14,829 nucleotides of DNA from an uncultured Muribaculaceae bacterium. GTDB taxonomy: Bacteria > Bacteroidota > Bacteroidia > Bacteroidales > Muribaculaceae. Position 1 is the first letter of the stretch. Every line of letters starts with the position of its first letter. Below the pieces are notes generated by a model. The model made no database searches and was not told where the DNA came from. It saw only the letters and a program-made list of their open reading frames with translations. Positions 1 to 6,133 of the stretch are shown in pieces. The position numbers and the translations under genes were made by a program. Location: contig CAJTZQ010000079.1 in NCBI GenBank assembly GCA_910583795.1, positions 1 through 14,829 on the forward strand, in the 5' to 3' direction.

Positions 1-89
1 TATGCAAAAAACATGCCAACATATGTACATTAATTTTTAGTGACTACTTATTTTAAGAATGTATTAGCATATACATTATCATGAGCAGG

Positions 90-125
90 AATGGCGGGTC
101 TGAGAAGATCCGCCATTTGTTTTTG
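90..125 (+). terminator. Rho-independent terminator of a gene lying left of the window
   Basis: A 12-bp stem (90-101 with 106-117, one G-U pair) closes on a GAGA tetraloop and is followed by a T-rich run at 116-125. The T run is only on the plus strand, so it would end a plus-strand transcript entering from the left. No product can be assigned to that gene: stops occur in all three plus frames by position 56. The ATG at 91 lies inside the stem and is not a plausible start for the next gene. Confidence 0.75.
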
Positions 126-153
126 CATAATTGGAAGATTTGTATTATCTTTG
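122..153 (+). promoter_or_regulatory. Bacteroidales-type promoter for the Rpn C-terminal ORF
   Basis: TTTG at 122-125 and TATCTTTG at 146-153 are separated by 20 bp, an exact match to the Bacteroidales primary sigma factor pattern. Transcription should begin near 157-160. The first in-frame ATG is at 163, so the mRNA would have almost no leader. The -33 box is the end of the T run of the preceding terminator, so one transcription unit stops where the next begins. Confidence 0.7.
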
Positions 154-162
154 TTTTCAATA

Positions 163-462
163 ATGTCCCTCCCAATGGCTATTGATAGAAAAGATATTGA
201 ACCTTTTGTAAACTTTGACAGATTGGATGAGATGGAATCGTCATACGCCACTCTAAGCGATGCCGACAGAATGGCATATGATGCTGACCTAAAAGCATAC
301 CGAGACCTTAGGGGTCAGCTGGATTTTGCCGAGGCGAGAGGCGAGTTAAGTAAGACTGAAACTAAAAACCAAGCCTTGGATGGTTTCGGATCCGCTCAGA
401 TAGAATTCCGCCTCGATTTTATAGAAGCGACAACAGGGCGCCCACATACCGGCGATTGCTGA
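163..462 (+). CDS. C-terminal piece of a Rpn-family PD-(D/E)XK nuclease/transposase protein
   Basis: The ORF from ATG 163 encodes 99 residues. Residues about 10-55 (motifs LSDADRMAYDADLKAYRDLR and FAEARGEL) resemble the helical C-terminal end of Rpn recombination-promoting nucleases, also annotated as PD-(D/E)XK family transposases. This is recognised from memory of the family. The catalytic nuclease domain, normally about 200 residues before this point, is absent: stops lie in this frame at 31 and 82. Similarity seems to end near position 345, exactly where the opposing gene begins its stop codon; the last 39 residues are antisense to that gene and probably meaningless. It is either a truncated relic or a stand-alone short protein. 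A promoter just upstream favours expression. In characterised Rpn systems, a separately translated C-terminal domain (RpnS) neutralises the full-length nuclease, so an orphan antitoxin-like role is possible but unproven. Confidence 0.5.
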   Translation: MSLPMAIDRKDIEPFVNFDRLDEMESSYATLSDADRMAYDADLKAYRDLRGQLDFAEARGELSKTETKNQALDGFGSAQIEFRLDFIEATTGRPHTGDC

Positions 463-2331
463 CCCGGTCTTCTCCGCTATCTTTTTCCAGTTGCGCAAGT
501 CCGCACTCCCATAAAGAGCCATACGGCATCTACCCGGATCTAAATCTCCTCTCAATCTTACTGACCATACTCTCTTCCAACTCTCCGCATCTCCCAATTT
601 GAGCGGTCTCGTTGTCAGTCTGCAAATACCGGTCGCATCTATCGGCCCAAAAGCAATCCCCGATGACAAGCCGGAGACAGTGTCTCCCGATCCGCTTGCC
701 GATTTATTTTTAACCGTGGTGCCGTCGATAGTCATGACGTCCCCTTCAGTCGTGACAAACTCCACACTCCTACCTTTCACCACATACGATCCGGCATCGC
801 GCAAAACATAGCTACATATCAATCCGGCATCGCGAAATGTGCCGTCGTCCATCTCTTTCAACAGAAACACTCCATCGGTAGTGAACGCATAGACCGTAGG
901 GGATGTTGTGGCAACAAGTCCCGAAGCCCTGAAAGCACGACACATGGAGATTACCCTGCGGACATCAAGCCGCATAAGCAAAGAGTCGTGGAAAAGCAAC
1001 GCATTCTCTTTAACACTTCTCCAAACGCCGCCCGGAATCCTGACAGTACGCGAATCAACCGGCTGCGTCTCCGGCACAACAGTCTCAGCCGACACTTCCC
1101 CTTCCAATCCTCCCCAGTAATAGGAACCATATAATCCGGGATGATGAGTCAACGGAACTTCCCTCACTTCATCCCCGGCAGTGTAACGGAACGCCGTGGC
1201 AGCCGGATCCGGATGGAACACCCATCTGGGATTATATCTTTCATCAGATACATAAGCCGCCGAGCGGCAAAGAGGCAGCGGAAGAGGCGCGACAACCGTC
1301 ATGTCCCAGACTGTCATTCTTCCGGATATCATACCGCTCCCTGCCGCGCTGACGTCTGAGAGGTGCATGAAATCAGGACGATACGGCCTATGAGCCGATA
1401 TCATCGCCAATCCTCCACAATTGAAATCGACATCTCCGAATTCTTCACTCGAAGTCAATTCCGTTAATGCCACCCGGCTGACCGCATAAAAATCTACAGA
1501 TTCGAGCATAGCTTTCATTATATCCGCTGCAGAGGATGATTCAGGCAGCCAACCTTGCACAATCCGTTCTGTCGCCACGCGTCTTTCAGCCGAACACCCG
1601 TCGGATCCTATGCTATGCGTAAAATTCAGACACTCTTCACGATGGCATCCGGTCGGTTCACCTTTTCGGGAATACATCGGGACAGGCTCACTCACGAGAA
1701 TATCCATAAATGCCACATCTTCATTGCATTTCAATTCTTCGGGAACCCTTATTCTCCATTGCAGACCGCATACAGCCGTCACAATGTCCATCTTCATTGT
1801 CTCCACTGCAAAATTATCTGTGCCCGCCACGATAGGTGCCCCGGAATTGGGAATCATAAGAACCGGCGGCGACGGGACCACTCTCGAGCCGTCTTTCAGT
1901 CGCAATGCCGACATTACAAAAAACGGCTCGAAAAAAAGATTCCGCCTTTTCACGTCTTTTTCAAACCGGGAAAGCAGTTGCATCGCCTTCCTCCCCCATC
2001 CGGCTTCCGTTGCCTCGCCCTTCTCCACAACCAGAGATGGGAATGTGTCGGGATGTATGTTCCAGCCGTCAAGCACCCGCCTTTTGAGTGCGAATTCCAC
2101 TTCCGGAGCCGGAGGAAGAGACAATTTAAACGGTTTCACCGAAGTGCCGGCGAAACTGCCATTGTTTTCGAGAGAACCATCTTGTGAACCGCCTCCCGAT
2201 GCCGATTCAGAATTGGAATTGCTCGAGAAATTCGCCACTTGCAAATTTTCAGTCATAGCCACTTCCCCGTCTGCGCAGGTATAATCGCTTTTGCCTGACC
2301 GGAGGCGCAAAGGAATTGAGAATGTTTTCAT
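346..2331 (-). CDS. Orphan 661-residue protein of unknown function, possibly phage-derived
   Basis: I cannot name a function. I place the start at ATG 2331 rather than the in-frame ATG at 2376, because the intervening codons are only a tandem repeat tract. There is no signal peptide or membrane segment. Residues 1-30 (FSIPLRLRSG, then CADGE) are followed by a Ser/Asn/Gly-rich low-complexity stretch at about 35-62. The rest appears beta-rich, with propeller- or sandwich-like strands such as FTTDGVFLL (about 483) and FVTTEGDV (about 525). The last 90 residues contain TTRPLKL and LYGSADLRNW, a pattern I associate with large uncharacterised proteins in Bacteroidales phages and prophages; that is memory, not a search result. 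It stands alone between a Rpn remnant and tyrS, with no other phage gene. No good promoter is visible; a -7-like TATTTTTG lies in the tyrS terminator, 210 bases upstream. Confidence 0.6.
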   Translation of the reverse strand: MKTFSIPLRLRSGKSDYTCADGEVAMTENLQVANFSSNSNSESASGGGSQDGSLENNGSFAGTSVKPFKLSLPPAPEVEFALKRRVLDGWNIHPDTFPSLVVEKGEATEAGWGRKAMQLLSRFEKDVKRRNLFFEPFFVMSALRLKDGSRVVPSPPVLMIPNSGAPIVAGTDNFAVETMKMDIVTAVCGLQWRIRVPEELKCNEDVAFMDILVSEPVPMYSRKGEPTGCHREECLNFTHSIGSDGCSAERRVATERIVQGWLPESSSAADIMKAMLESVDFYAVSRVALTELTSSEEFGDVDFNCGGLAMISAHRPYRPDFMHLSDVSAAGSGMISGRMTVWDMTVVAPLPLPLCRSAAYVSDERYNPRWVFHPDPAATAFRYTAGDEVREVPLTHHPGLYGSYYWGGLEGEVSAETVVPETQPVDSRTVRIPGGVWRSVKENALLFHDSLLMRLDVRRVISMCRAFRASGLVATTSPTVYAFTTDGVFLLKEMDDGTFRDAGLICSYVLRDAGSYVVKGRSVEFVTTEGDVMTIDGTTVKNKSASGSGDTVSGLSSGIAFGPIDATGICRLTTRPLKLGDAESWKRVWSVRLRGDLDPGRCRMALYGSADLRNWKKIAEKTGSAIAGMWAPCCRFYKIEAEFYLSGSETIQGLVFSFSLT

Positions 2332-2335
2332 ATTT

Positions 2336-2373
2336 AGTTTTGAGTTGTGAGTTGAGGGTTGAGGGGGTTGAGG
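2336..2373. repeat. Heptamer array abutting the start of the orphan gene
   Basis: Degenerate 7-bp units run AGTTTTG, AGTTGTG, AGTTGAG, GGTTGAG and then a slipped G-rich unit. The array begins 4 bases upstream of the minus-strand ATG at 2331, so the mRNA leader would end in CAAAACT-AAAT-ATG. No Shine-Dalgarno sequence is present. Confidence 0.75.
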
Positions 2374-2415
2374 CAAAAACTGCGTTTTTGAACACGACAG
2401 CTCCGCGACCTTGGT

Positions 2416-2485
2416 AATTTTGAATTTTGAATGTTGAATGTTGAATTATCAATTATCCATTATCAATTATTCATTATGCATTGAA
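2416..2485. repeat. Ten-unit degenerate heptamer array
   Basis: Ten consecutive 7-bp units in strict phase: AATTTTG twice, AATGTTG twice, AATTATC twice, then CATTATC, AATTATT, CATTATG and CATTGAA. Adjacent units resemble each other more than distant ones, as expected for local duplication with mutation. It lies in the gene-free stretch between the orphan gene and tyrS. Confidence 0.75.
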
Positions 2486-2538
2486 TCAAGACTATACCAC
2501 AATCAAGACCTGTAGCAGCCAGAACTGTGGGGTTGATT
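2484..2538. other. Direct and inverted repeat cluster upstream of the orphan gene
   Basis: AATCAAGAC occurs at 2484-2492 and 2501-2509. AATCAA at 2501-2506 is complementary to TTGATT at 2533-2538, and CC at 2509-2510 can pair with GG nearby. This non-repetitive, non-coding segment sits between the tyrS terminator and the heptamer arrays and could form part of the orphan gene's leader or an operator. Function is unknown. Confidence 0.3.
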
Positions 2539-2544
2539 ACGGTG

Positions 2545-2578
2545 CAAAAATAAAGGCGATCCACTAAGGGACCGCCTT
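2545..2578 (-). terminator. Rho-independent terminator of tyrS
   Basis: On the minus strand AAGGCGGTCC (2578-2569) pairs with GGATCGCCTT (2562-2553) through one G-U pair around a 6-base loop, followed by TATTTTTG. On the plus strand the same stem has an A-C mismatch and no suitable T run, so it is oriented for tyrS, which ends about 100 bases upstream. Its T run also reads as a -7 box (TATTTTTG), but no -33 box is correctly spaced. Confidence 0.75.
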
Positions 2579-2590
2579 ATTCTGATATTT

Positions 2591-2634
2591 AGTTGGGAGT
2601 TGTCCGTTGTCAGTTGTCAGTTGTCAGTTGTCCG
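2591..2634. repeat. Heptamer array AGTTGTC downstream of tyrS
   Basis: Units in 7-bp phase: AGTTGGG, AGTTGTC, CGTTGTC, then AGTTGTC three times. The unit is one base away from the AGTTGTG unit upstream of tyrS. It lies between the tyrS stop codon and its terminator, so it would be part of the 3' untranslated region. Confidence 0.75.
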
Positions 2635-2643
2635 AAGATTCAT

Positions 2644-2678
2644 CGGAAAACGGAAAACGGGAAACGGGAAACGGAAAC
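2644..2678. repeat. Heptamer array CGGAAAA next to the tyrS stop codon
   Basis: Five 7-bp units: CGGAAAA twice, CGGGAAA twice, CGGAAAC. It ends 4 bases from the tyrS stop codon. The base content is unrelated to the AGTTGTG family but the period is the same, which points to a shared mechanism of local 7-bp duplication rather than one spreading sequence. Confidence 0.7.
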
Positions 2679-2681
2679 CTT

Positions 2682-3974
2682 TCACTCCGCTATGAGCAGG
2701 AAGTAGTTTTTCTTGCCACGCTGGGCGAGAAGATATTTGCCGTTGAGAAGTTCGTCAGCAGTGATGACCGCATTCGGATCTGTCACTTTCTTCTTGTTGA
2801 GGCTTGCACCACCCTGCTGCACCATCTTACGCGCCTCACCTTTCGATGCGAACACACCTGTCTTGGTGGCAAGAAGATCGAGGACAGGAATGCCTGCTTC
2901 AAGTTCAGCCTTGGAGAATGTGAAAGTAGGCACACCCTCAAAGACTTCAAGAAGAGTCTTCTCATCAAGGTGTCGGAGAGCCTCGTCAGCCTTGTTGCTG
3001 AAAAGAATCTGACTTGCCTCCACGGCAGCATTGTAGTCATCCTCACTGTGGACCATGACGGTGACCTCTTTTGCAAGACGTTTCTGCATCGGGCGCTGAC
3101 CCGGATCCTGCTGATGTTCAGCCACGAGAGCTTCAATCTCCTCTTTGGTGAGAGACGTGAAGATCTTCAGATATTTCTCTGCATCGGCGTCGCTCACGTT
3201 GAGCCAGAACTGATAGAACTTATAGGGGGAAGTGTAGCGAGGATCGAGCCAGACGTTGCCGCTTTCGGTCTTTCCGAACTTGCCGCCGTCAGCTTTTGTG
3301 ATAAGAGGACAAGTAAGGGCATATGCCTCCCCACCGAGTTTGCGGCGGATGAGTTCGGTGCCTGTAGTGATATTTCCCCATTGATCGGAACCTCCAAGCT
3401 GCAGGCGGCAGTTTTTCTCCTTATAAAGAGTAAGGAAGTCAAAACCCTGGAGGAGCTGATAAGTAAACTCCGTGAAGCTAAGTCCGTCGCGCGCTTCACC
3501 GTTAAGACGTTTCTGGACGCTATCCTTAGCCATCATATAGTTGACGGTGATATGCTTGCCGATCTCGCGGGCGAAATCAAGGAAAGTCACATCCTTTGTC
3601 CAGTCATAGTTATTGACCATCTCAGCCTTGTTGGGGGCATCGCTCTCAAAATCAAGGAACTTTGAAAGCTGCTTTTTGATAGCCTCCTGATTGTGGCGGA
3701 GTGTAGCCTCGTCAAGGAGGTTACGCTCCAGGCTTTTGCCCGAGGGGTCGCCGATCATACCTGTGGCACCGCCGATAAGCGCCAGCGGTTTGTGGCCGCA
3801 GCGCTGGAAATGGCGAAGCATCATCACTCCGCAGAGGTGACCGATATGGAGACTGTCAGCAGTAGGGTCGATACCGAGGTAAGCGGTAGTCATACCCTTC
3901 TTTAGTTGTTCTTCTGTTCCCGGCATCACGGTATGAATCATGCCGCGCCAGGTAAGTTCTTCTATAAAATCCAT
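2682..3974 (-). CDS. tyrS: Tyrosyl-tRNA synthetase
   Basis: Cytoplasmic class I synthetase that charges tRNA-Tyr with tyrosine. The 430-residue protein is of normal bacterial TyrRS length. The ATP-binding motif is at 43-46 (GIDPTADSLHIGHL context), the tyrosine-pocket signature LQLGGSDQWGNI is at 191-202, and the KMSKS-equivalent loop is KFGKT at 232-236. A C-terminal S4-like RNA-binding domain follows (about 364-402, DLLATKTGVFASKGEAR). The start at 3974 gives the expected N-terminus MDFIEELTWRG. There is no Shine-Dalgarno sequence: a 10-unit heptamer array ends 3 bases before the ATG. It lies 125 bases downstream of the glutaminyl-cyclase gene in the same direction, with no convincing promoter or terminator between, so the two are probably cotranscribed. 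No T-box is visible. Confidence 0.97.
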   Translation of the reverse strand: MDFIEELTWRGMIHTVMPGTEEQLKKGMTTAYLGIDPTADSLHIGHLCGVMMLRHFQRCGHKPLALIGGATGMIGDPSGKSLERNLLDEATLRHNQEAIKKQLSKFLDFESDAPNKAEMVNNYDWTKDVTFLDFAREIGKHITVNYMMAKDSVQKRLNGEARDGLSFTEFTYQLLQGFDFLTLYKEKNCRLQLGGSDQWGNITTGTELIRRKLGGEAYALTCPLITKADGGKFGKTESGNVWLDPRYTSPYKFYQFWLNVSDADAEKYLKIFTSLTKEEIEALVAEHQQDPGQRPMQKRLAKEVTVMVHSEDDYNAAVEASQILFSNKADEALRHLDEKTLLEVFEGVPTFTFSKAELEAGIPVLDLLATKTGVFASKGEARKMVQQGGASLNKKKVTDPNAVITADELLNGKYLLAQRGKKNYFLLIAE

Positions 3975-3977
3975 TAT

Positions 3978-4047
3978 AGTTGTGAGTTGTGAGTTGTGGG
4001 TTGTGAGTTGTGAGTTGTGAGTTGTGAGTTGTGAGTTGTGAGTTGTG
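3978..4047. repeat. Ten-copy heptamer array in the tyrS leader
   Basis: Ten head-to-tail copies of AGTTGTG (the fourth is GGTTGTG) with exact 7-bp phase. On the tyrS mRNA this reads as CACAACT repeats ending 3 bases before the start codon. The near identity of the copies suggests recent or continuing expansion, and copy number is likely to differ between strains. Confidence 0.9.
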
Positions 4048-4059
4048 AGAATTTAGTAT

Positions 4060-4100
4060 CAAAACTCAAAACTCAAAACTCATATCTCAAAACTCAAAAT
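4060..4100. repeat. Six-unit heptamer array CAAAACT, inverted relative to the tyrS leader array
   Basis: Units CAAAACT three times, CATATCT, CAAAACT and a terminal CAAAAT. Read on the other strand the unit is AGTTTTG, differing by one base from AGTTGTG at 3978-4047. The two arrays are therefore inverted around an 11-13 base spacer and could pair at 6 of every 7 positions. It reaches the stop codon of the upstream gene. Confidence 0.85.
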
Positions 4101-5062
4101 TAATAATTACTAATTGAATAATGGAGGACTGTCTCGCCAACCGCCTTGAGGGTGACGGGGTCAATATTGTCCATGTTGTCGGTAATGGTGTGCCAGTGAG
4201 GATTGAATCCCGATTCCTGCTCAGGATGATACTCTATGATATCGACAGTAGGAATGCCGCGAGCTATCAACTGCACATGGTCGTCGGTCACAGCACCACC
4301 GAATTTATTCTGAAATAAGTCGCCATATCCCCTTGAGGCAGCAATGCCCCAAAGCGACTGTGCGAGACGCGGCGCCGCCTGCTCCGAAAAATATTCACGG
4401 CAGAACACAGCCCCCTTTCCCCCCACCATGTCGAGAAGGATAGCCTCATCAGGGAGGTAGCCGTCTATGGGGGGATTCTCAACAAAATATCTCGCCCCCA
4501 TCGCCCAGGATTCCTCGCTTCCTTCGGTTCCCCAGTCTTCCGCATCAACAAAAAGGATATCCACCCCTTTTTCGGGAGACTTCAACTTCAACTGGCGGGC
4601 AATCTCAAGAAGAACCCCGACTCCACTTGCCCCATCGTTTGCTCCGTCGACGGGAGTCTTGTGGTTCGCCGGGTCAGGATCCTGATCCGCCCAAGGGCGA
4701 CAATCCCAATGAGCCAGGAGAAGCAACCTGCTGTCGGCATCAGGGTTATATCTTCCAAGGATATTTTTCGCCTTTAGGATAGTGCCGTCGAAAGCCTTAA
4801 GTTCGGCATTCTGTTCCGTCACCTCCGCGCCATGCCGGCGAAGTTCAGAAGCAAGCCATTCACCACAAAGACGATGTGCCTCAGTGTTTGGCACACGTGG
4901 TCCGAAAGCCACCTGTCGCGCCACATAAGAATATGCGCTATCGGCATCAAAGTTGACAACAACCTCCGATGCACTTTCCTCTGCAGCCACAGCCTCCGCT
5001 TTCTTACCGCCACACCCCGCAAGCGCAAGGGTGGCAATCAATAATAATGCTGATTTTTGCAT
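4100..5062 (-). CDS. Type II glutaminyl-peptide cyclotransferase (M28-fold) lipoprotein
   Basis: A 320-residue zinc-dependent enzyme of the M28/glutaminyl cyclase fold. The N-terminus is a lipoprotein signal with lipobox LAGC (Cys17), so it is expected to be membrane-anchored in the envelope. Candidate metal and catalytic residues follow the family order: HWDCRPWAD (118-126), DGANDGASG with Asp143, DAED with Glu175, LLDMVG with Asp211, and HWHTITD with His291. The Asp/Glu/His set matches animal-type glutaminyl cyclases, which in Bacteroidota such as Porphyromonas convert exported N-terminal glutamine to pyroglutamate. An M28 aminopeptidase is the alternative; the HWDCRPWAD motif makes the cyclase more likely. 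A full promoter lies just before the ATG, giving a nearly leaderless mRNA. tyrS follows in the same direction. Confidence 0.85.
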   Translation of the reverse strand: MQKSALLLIATLALAGCGGKKAEAVAAEESASEVVVNFDADSAYSYVARQVAFGPRVPNTEAHRLCGEWLASELRRHGAEVTEQNAELKAFDGTILKAKNILGRYNPDADSRLLLLAHWDCRPWADQDPDPANHKTPVDGANDGASGVGVLLEIARQLKLKSPEKGVDILFVDAEDWGTEGSEESWAMGARYFVENPPIDGYLPDEAILLDMVGGKGAVFCREYFSEQAAPRLAQSLWGIAASRGYGDLFQNKFGGAVTDDHVQLIARGIPTVDIIEYHPEQESGFNPHWHTITDNMDNIDPVTLKAVGETVLHYSISNY

Positions 5063-5066
5063 ACTG

Positions 5067-5098
5067 CAAAGTTACCGATTTTCACCTATATATGCAAA
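5067..5098 (-). promoter_or_regulatory. Promoter of the glutaminyl-cyclase/tyrS unit
   Basis: On the minus strand TTTG (5098-5095) and TAACTTTG (5074-5067) are 20 bp apart, an exact Bacteroidales promoter. The ATG ends the gene start at 5062, only four bases past the -7 box, so the transcript would begin at or very near the start codon. It separates this unit from the upstream glycosyltransferase gene. Confidence 0.8.
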
Positions 5099-5117
5099 TT
5101 TAGGCGTAAATCACGCA

Positions 5118-5942
5118 TCATACCGGAGAATTTTGAATCTTCTCCAGTTCTGCATCGTCGGGCGAATCTACATATGTCCATTCCTCCATCTTATGGCGCA
5201 TATTATATTCATAAATCTTGGCGAGCCGATAAAATTCACATACCGACCCATTGATTGAAGCGATCAGTCCGGCTGTGCCACAACGGAATGCCGCCTTCCC
5301 GAAATACTCGCCGAAGAATTTAAAAAACGGACGCGACAGCAATTCAATGCCAGAAACCTTATGCGGATGCATCTCTTGAGCTTCAATCGAAGTGTAGCGG
5401 TTGGCACGGTCGATCATCTCCTCCACCGTCGGGGGTATATGCACGAGCGCGAGGTTTTGTCTATTCGACGGAATCTTACTGACTTCCCCGTTGATTATCG
5501 GATGCGAATGGATCTCAGCGGGCCAATCGACCGAATTGCGTGCAAAAAAACGCATACTATAATCAGGATAAGTAGAACGATGAAACCTGTCGAAAACATA
5601 ATTCTTTCGGGGGATATAAATACCCTTCACATTCCCCGGTTTTTGGGTAAATTTCTGCAGGTAGCGACGAAGTTCAGGGCTCACCAGCTCATCGGCATCC
5701 ACGACCATCACCCATTCATAACGAGCCTGGCTGATTGCATAATTCCGTGCCGGTTCACAATAATTGTAATTTTTCTTTGGGAAAGTCACCACCCTTGCCC
5801 CGAAACTGCGTGCAGTCTCGACAGTATTGTCGGTAGATTCCATATCACACACGAGAATCTCGTCAAACCCTTTGAGACACGACAGCACCGCAGGGAGCCG
5901 CTTAGCGGCATTGTAGGTGTTGATAACTACTGAAATAGCCAT
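5118..5942 (-). CDS. Glycosyltransferase family 2, WaaE-like
   Basis: A 274-residue GT-A-fold enzyme that should transfer a sugar from a nucleotide-sugar donor onto an envelope glycan, acting in the cytoplasm at the inner membrane. The N-terminal half has the GT2 hallmarks: MAISVVINTYNA at the start, the nucleotide-binding acid in CDMESTDNT (32-40) and the metal-binding DAD in VVDADE (80-85). The C-terminal part (ANRYTSIEAQEM and FKFFGEYFGKAAFR) resembles the WaaE/KdtX lipopolysaccharide-core branch, with a hydrophobic/aromatic segment suited to membrane association. Donor and acceptor cannot be told from sequence. No other glycan biosynthesis genes are adjacent. An overlapping out-of-frame ATG lies 10 bases upstream; the start at 5942 fits the family N-terminus. 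Confidence 0.88.
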   Translation of the reverse strand: MAISVVINTYNAAKRLPAVLSCLKGFDEILVCDMESTDNTVETARSFGARVVTFPKKNYNYCEPARNYAISQARYEWVMVVDADELVSPELRRYLQKFTQKPGNVKGIYIPRKNYVFDRFHRSTYPDYSMRFFARNSVDWPAEIHSHPIINGEVSKIPSNRQNLALVHIPPTVEEMIDRANRYTSIEAQEMHPHKVSGIELLSRPFFKFFGEYFGKAAFRCGTAGLIASINGSVCEFYRLAKIYEYNMRHKMEEWTYVDSPDDAELEKIQNSPV

Positions 5943-5958
5943 TTTTGTTCATTATTAA

Positions 5959-5981
5959 GGGAAAGTAAGCGCGTCTTTCCC
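5959..5981. other. Short inverted repeat before the glycosyltransferase start
   Basis: GGGAAAG (5959-5965) and CTTTCCC (5975-5981) form a perfect 7-bp stem with a 9-base loop, 16 bases upstream of the glycosyltransferase ATG. No T run follows on either strand, so it is more likely a leader hairpin or operator than a terminator. Confidence 0.35.
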
Positions 5982-6042
5982 ATGGTAGAAGATAGATATT
6001 AAAGTTTATAGTCCTTATTGCGGGCACTACAAGTTGATTTCA

Positions 6043-6050
6043 CAAATTTA
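6043..6050 (-). promoter_or_regulatory. Possible -7 box for the glycosyltransferase gene
   Basis: The minus strand reads TAAATTTG, matching TAnnTTTG, about 100 bases before the start codon. No TTTG or TTG is correctly spaced upstream, so the assignment is weak. No exact promoter for the divergent SprT-like gene was found in the same 191-base AT-rich gap. Confidence 0.25.
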
Positions 6051-6133
6051 ACATAATTTTTTTGATTATGAAAAAATTTTTCTATTTCTTTGAAAAAATT
6101 CTATTCCGATGACTTCAAGCCTTTAACGACTTT

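Noticed and set aside
91..162. An earlier start (ATG 91) for the Rpn C-terminal ORF
   Set aside because: This ATG lies in the stem of a terminator and upstream of the promoter at 122-153.
1610..2284. Plus-strand open frames of over 200 codons opposite the orphan gene
   Set aside because: Composition looks like antisense translation, frames overlap each other, and the minus-strand frame is far longer and continuous.
2332..2376. An N-terminal extension of the orphan protein from ATG 2376
   Set aside because: The extra 15 codons are a heptamer repeat tract; ATG 2331 begins a plausible protein sequence.
2607..3665. A 352-codon open frame on the plus strand
   Set aside because: It is the antisense of tyrS, whose motifs and family length are unmistakable; the predicted protein has no recognisable family features.
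3975..4099. T-box or other tRNA-sensing leader for tyrS
   Set aside because: The leader consists of heptamer repeats; no specifier stem or T-box antiterminator sequence is present.
3978..4100. CRISPR-like array
   Set aside because: The repeats are 7 bp with no spacers and no cas genes nearby; this is a simple tandem repeat.
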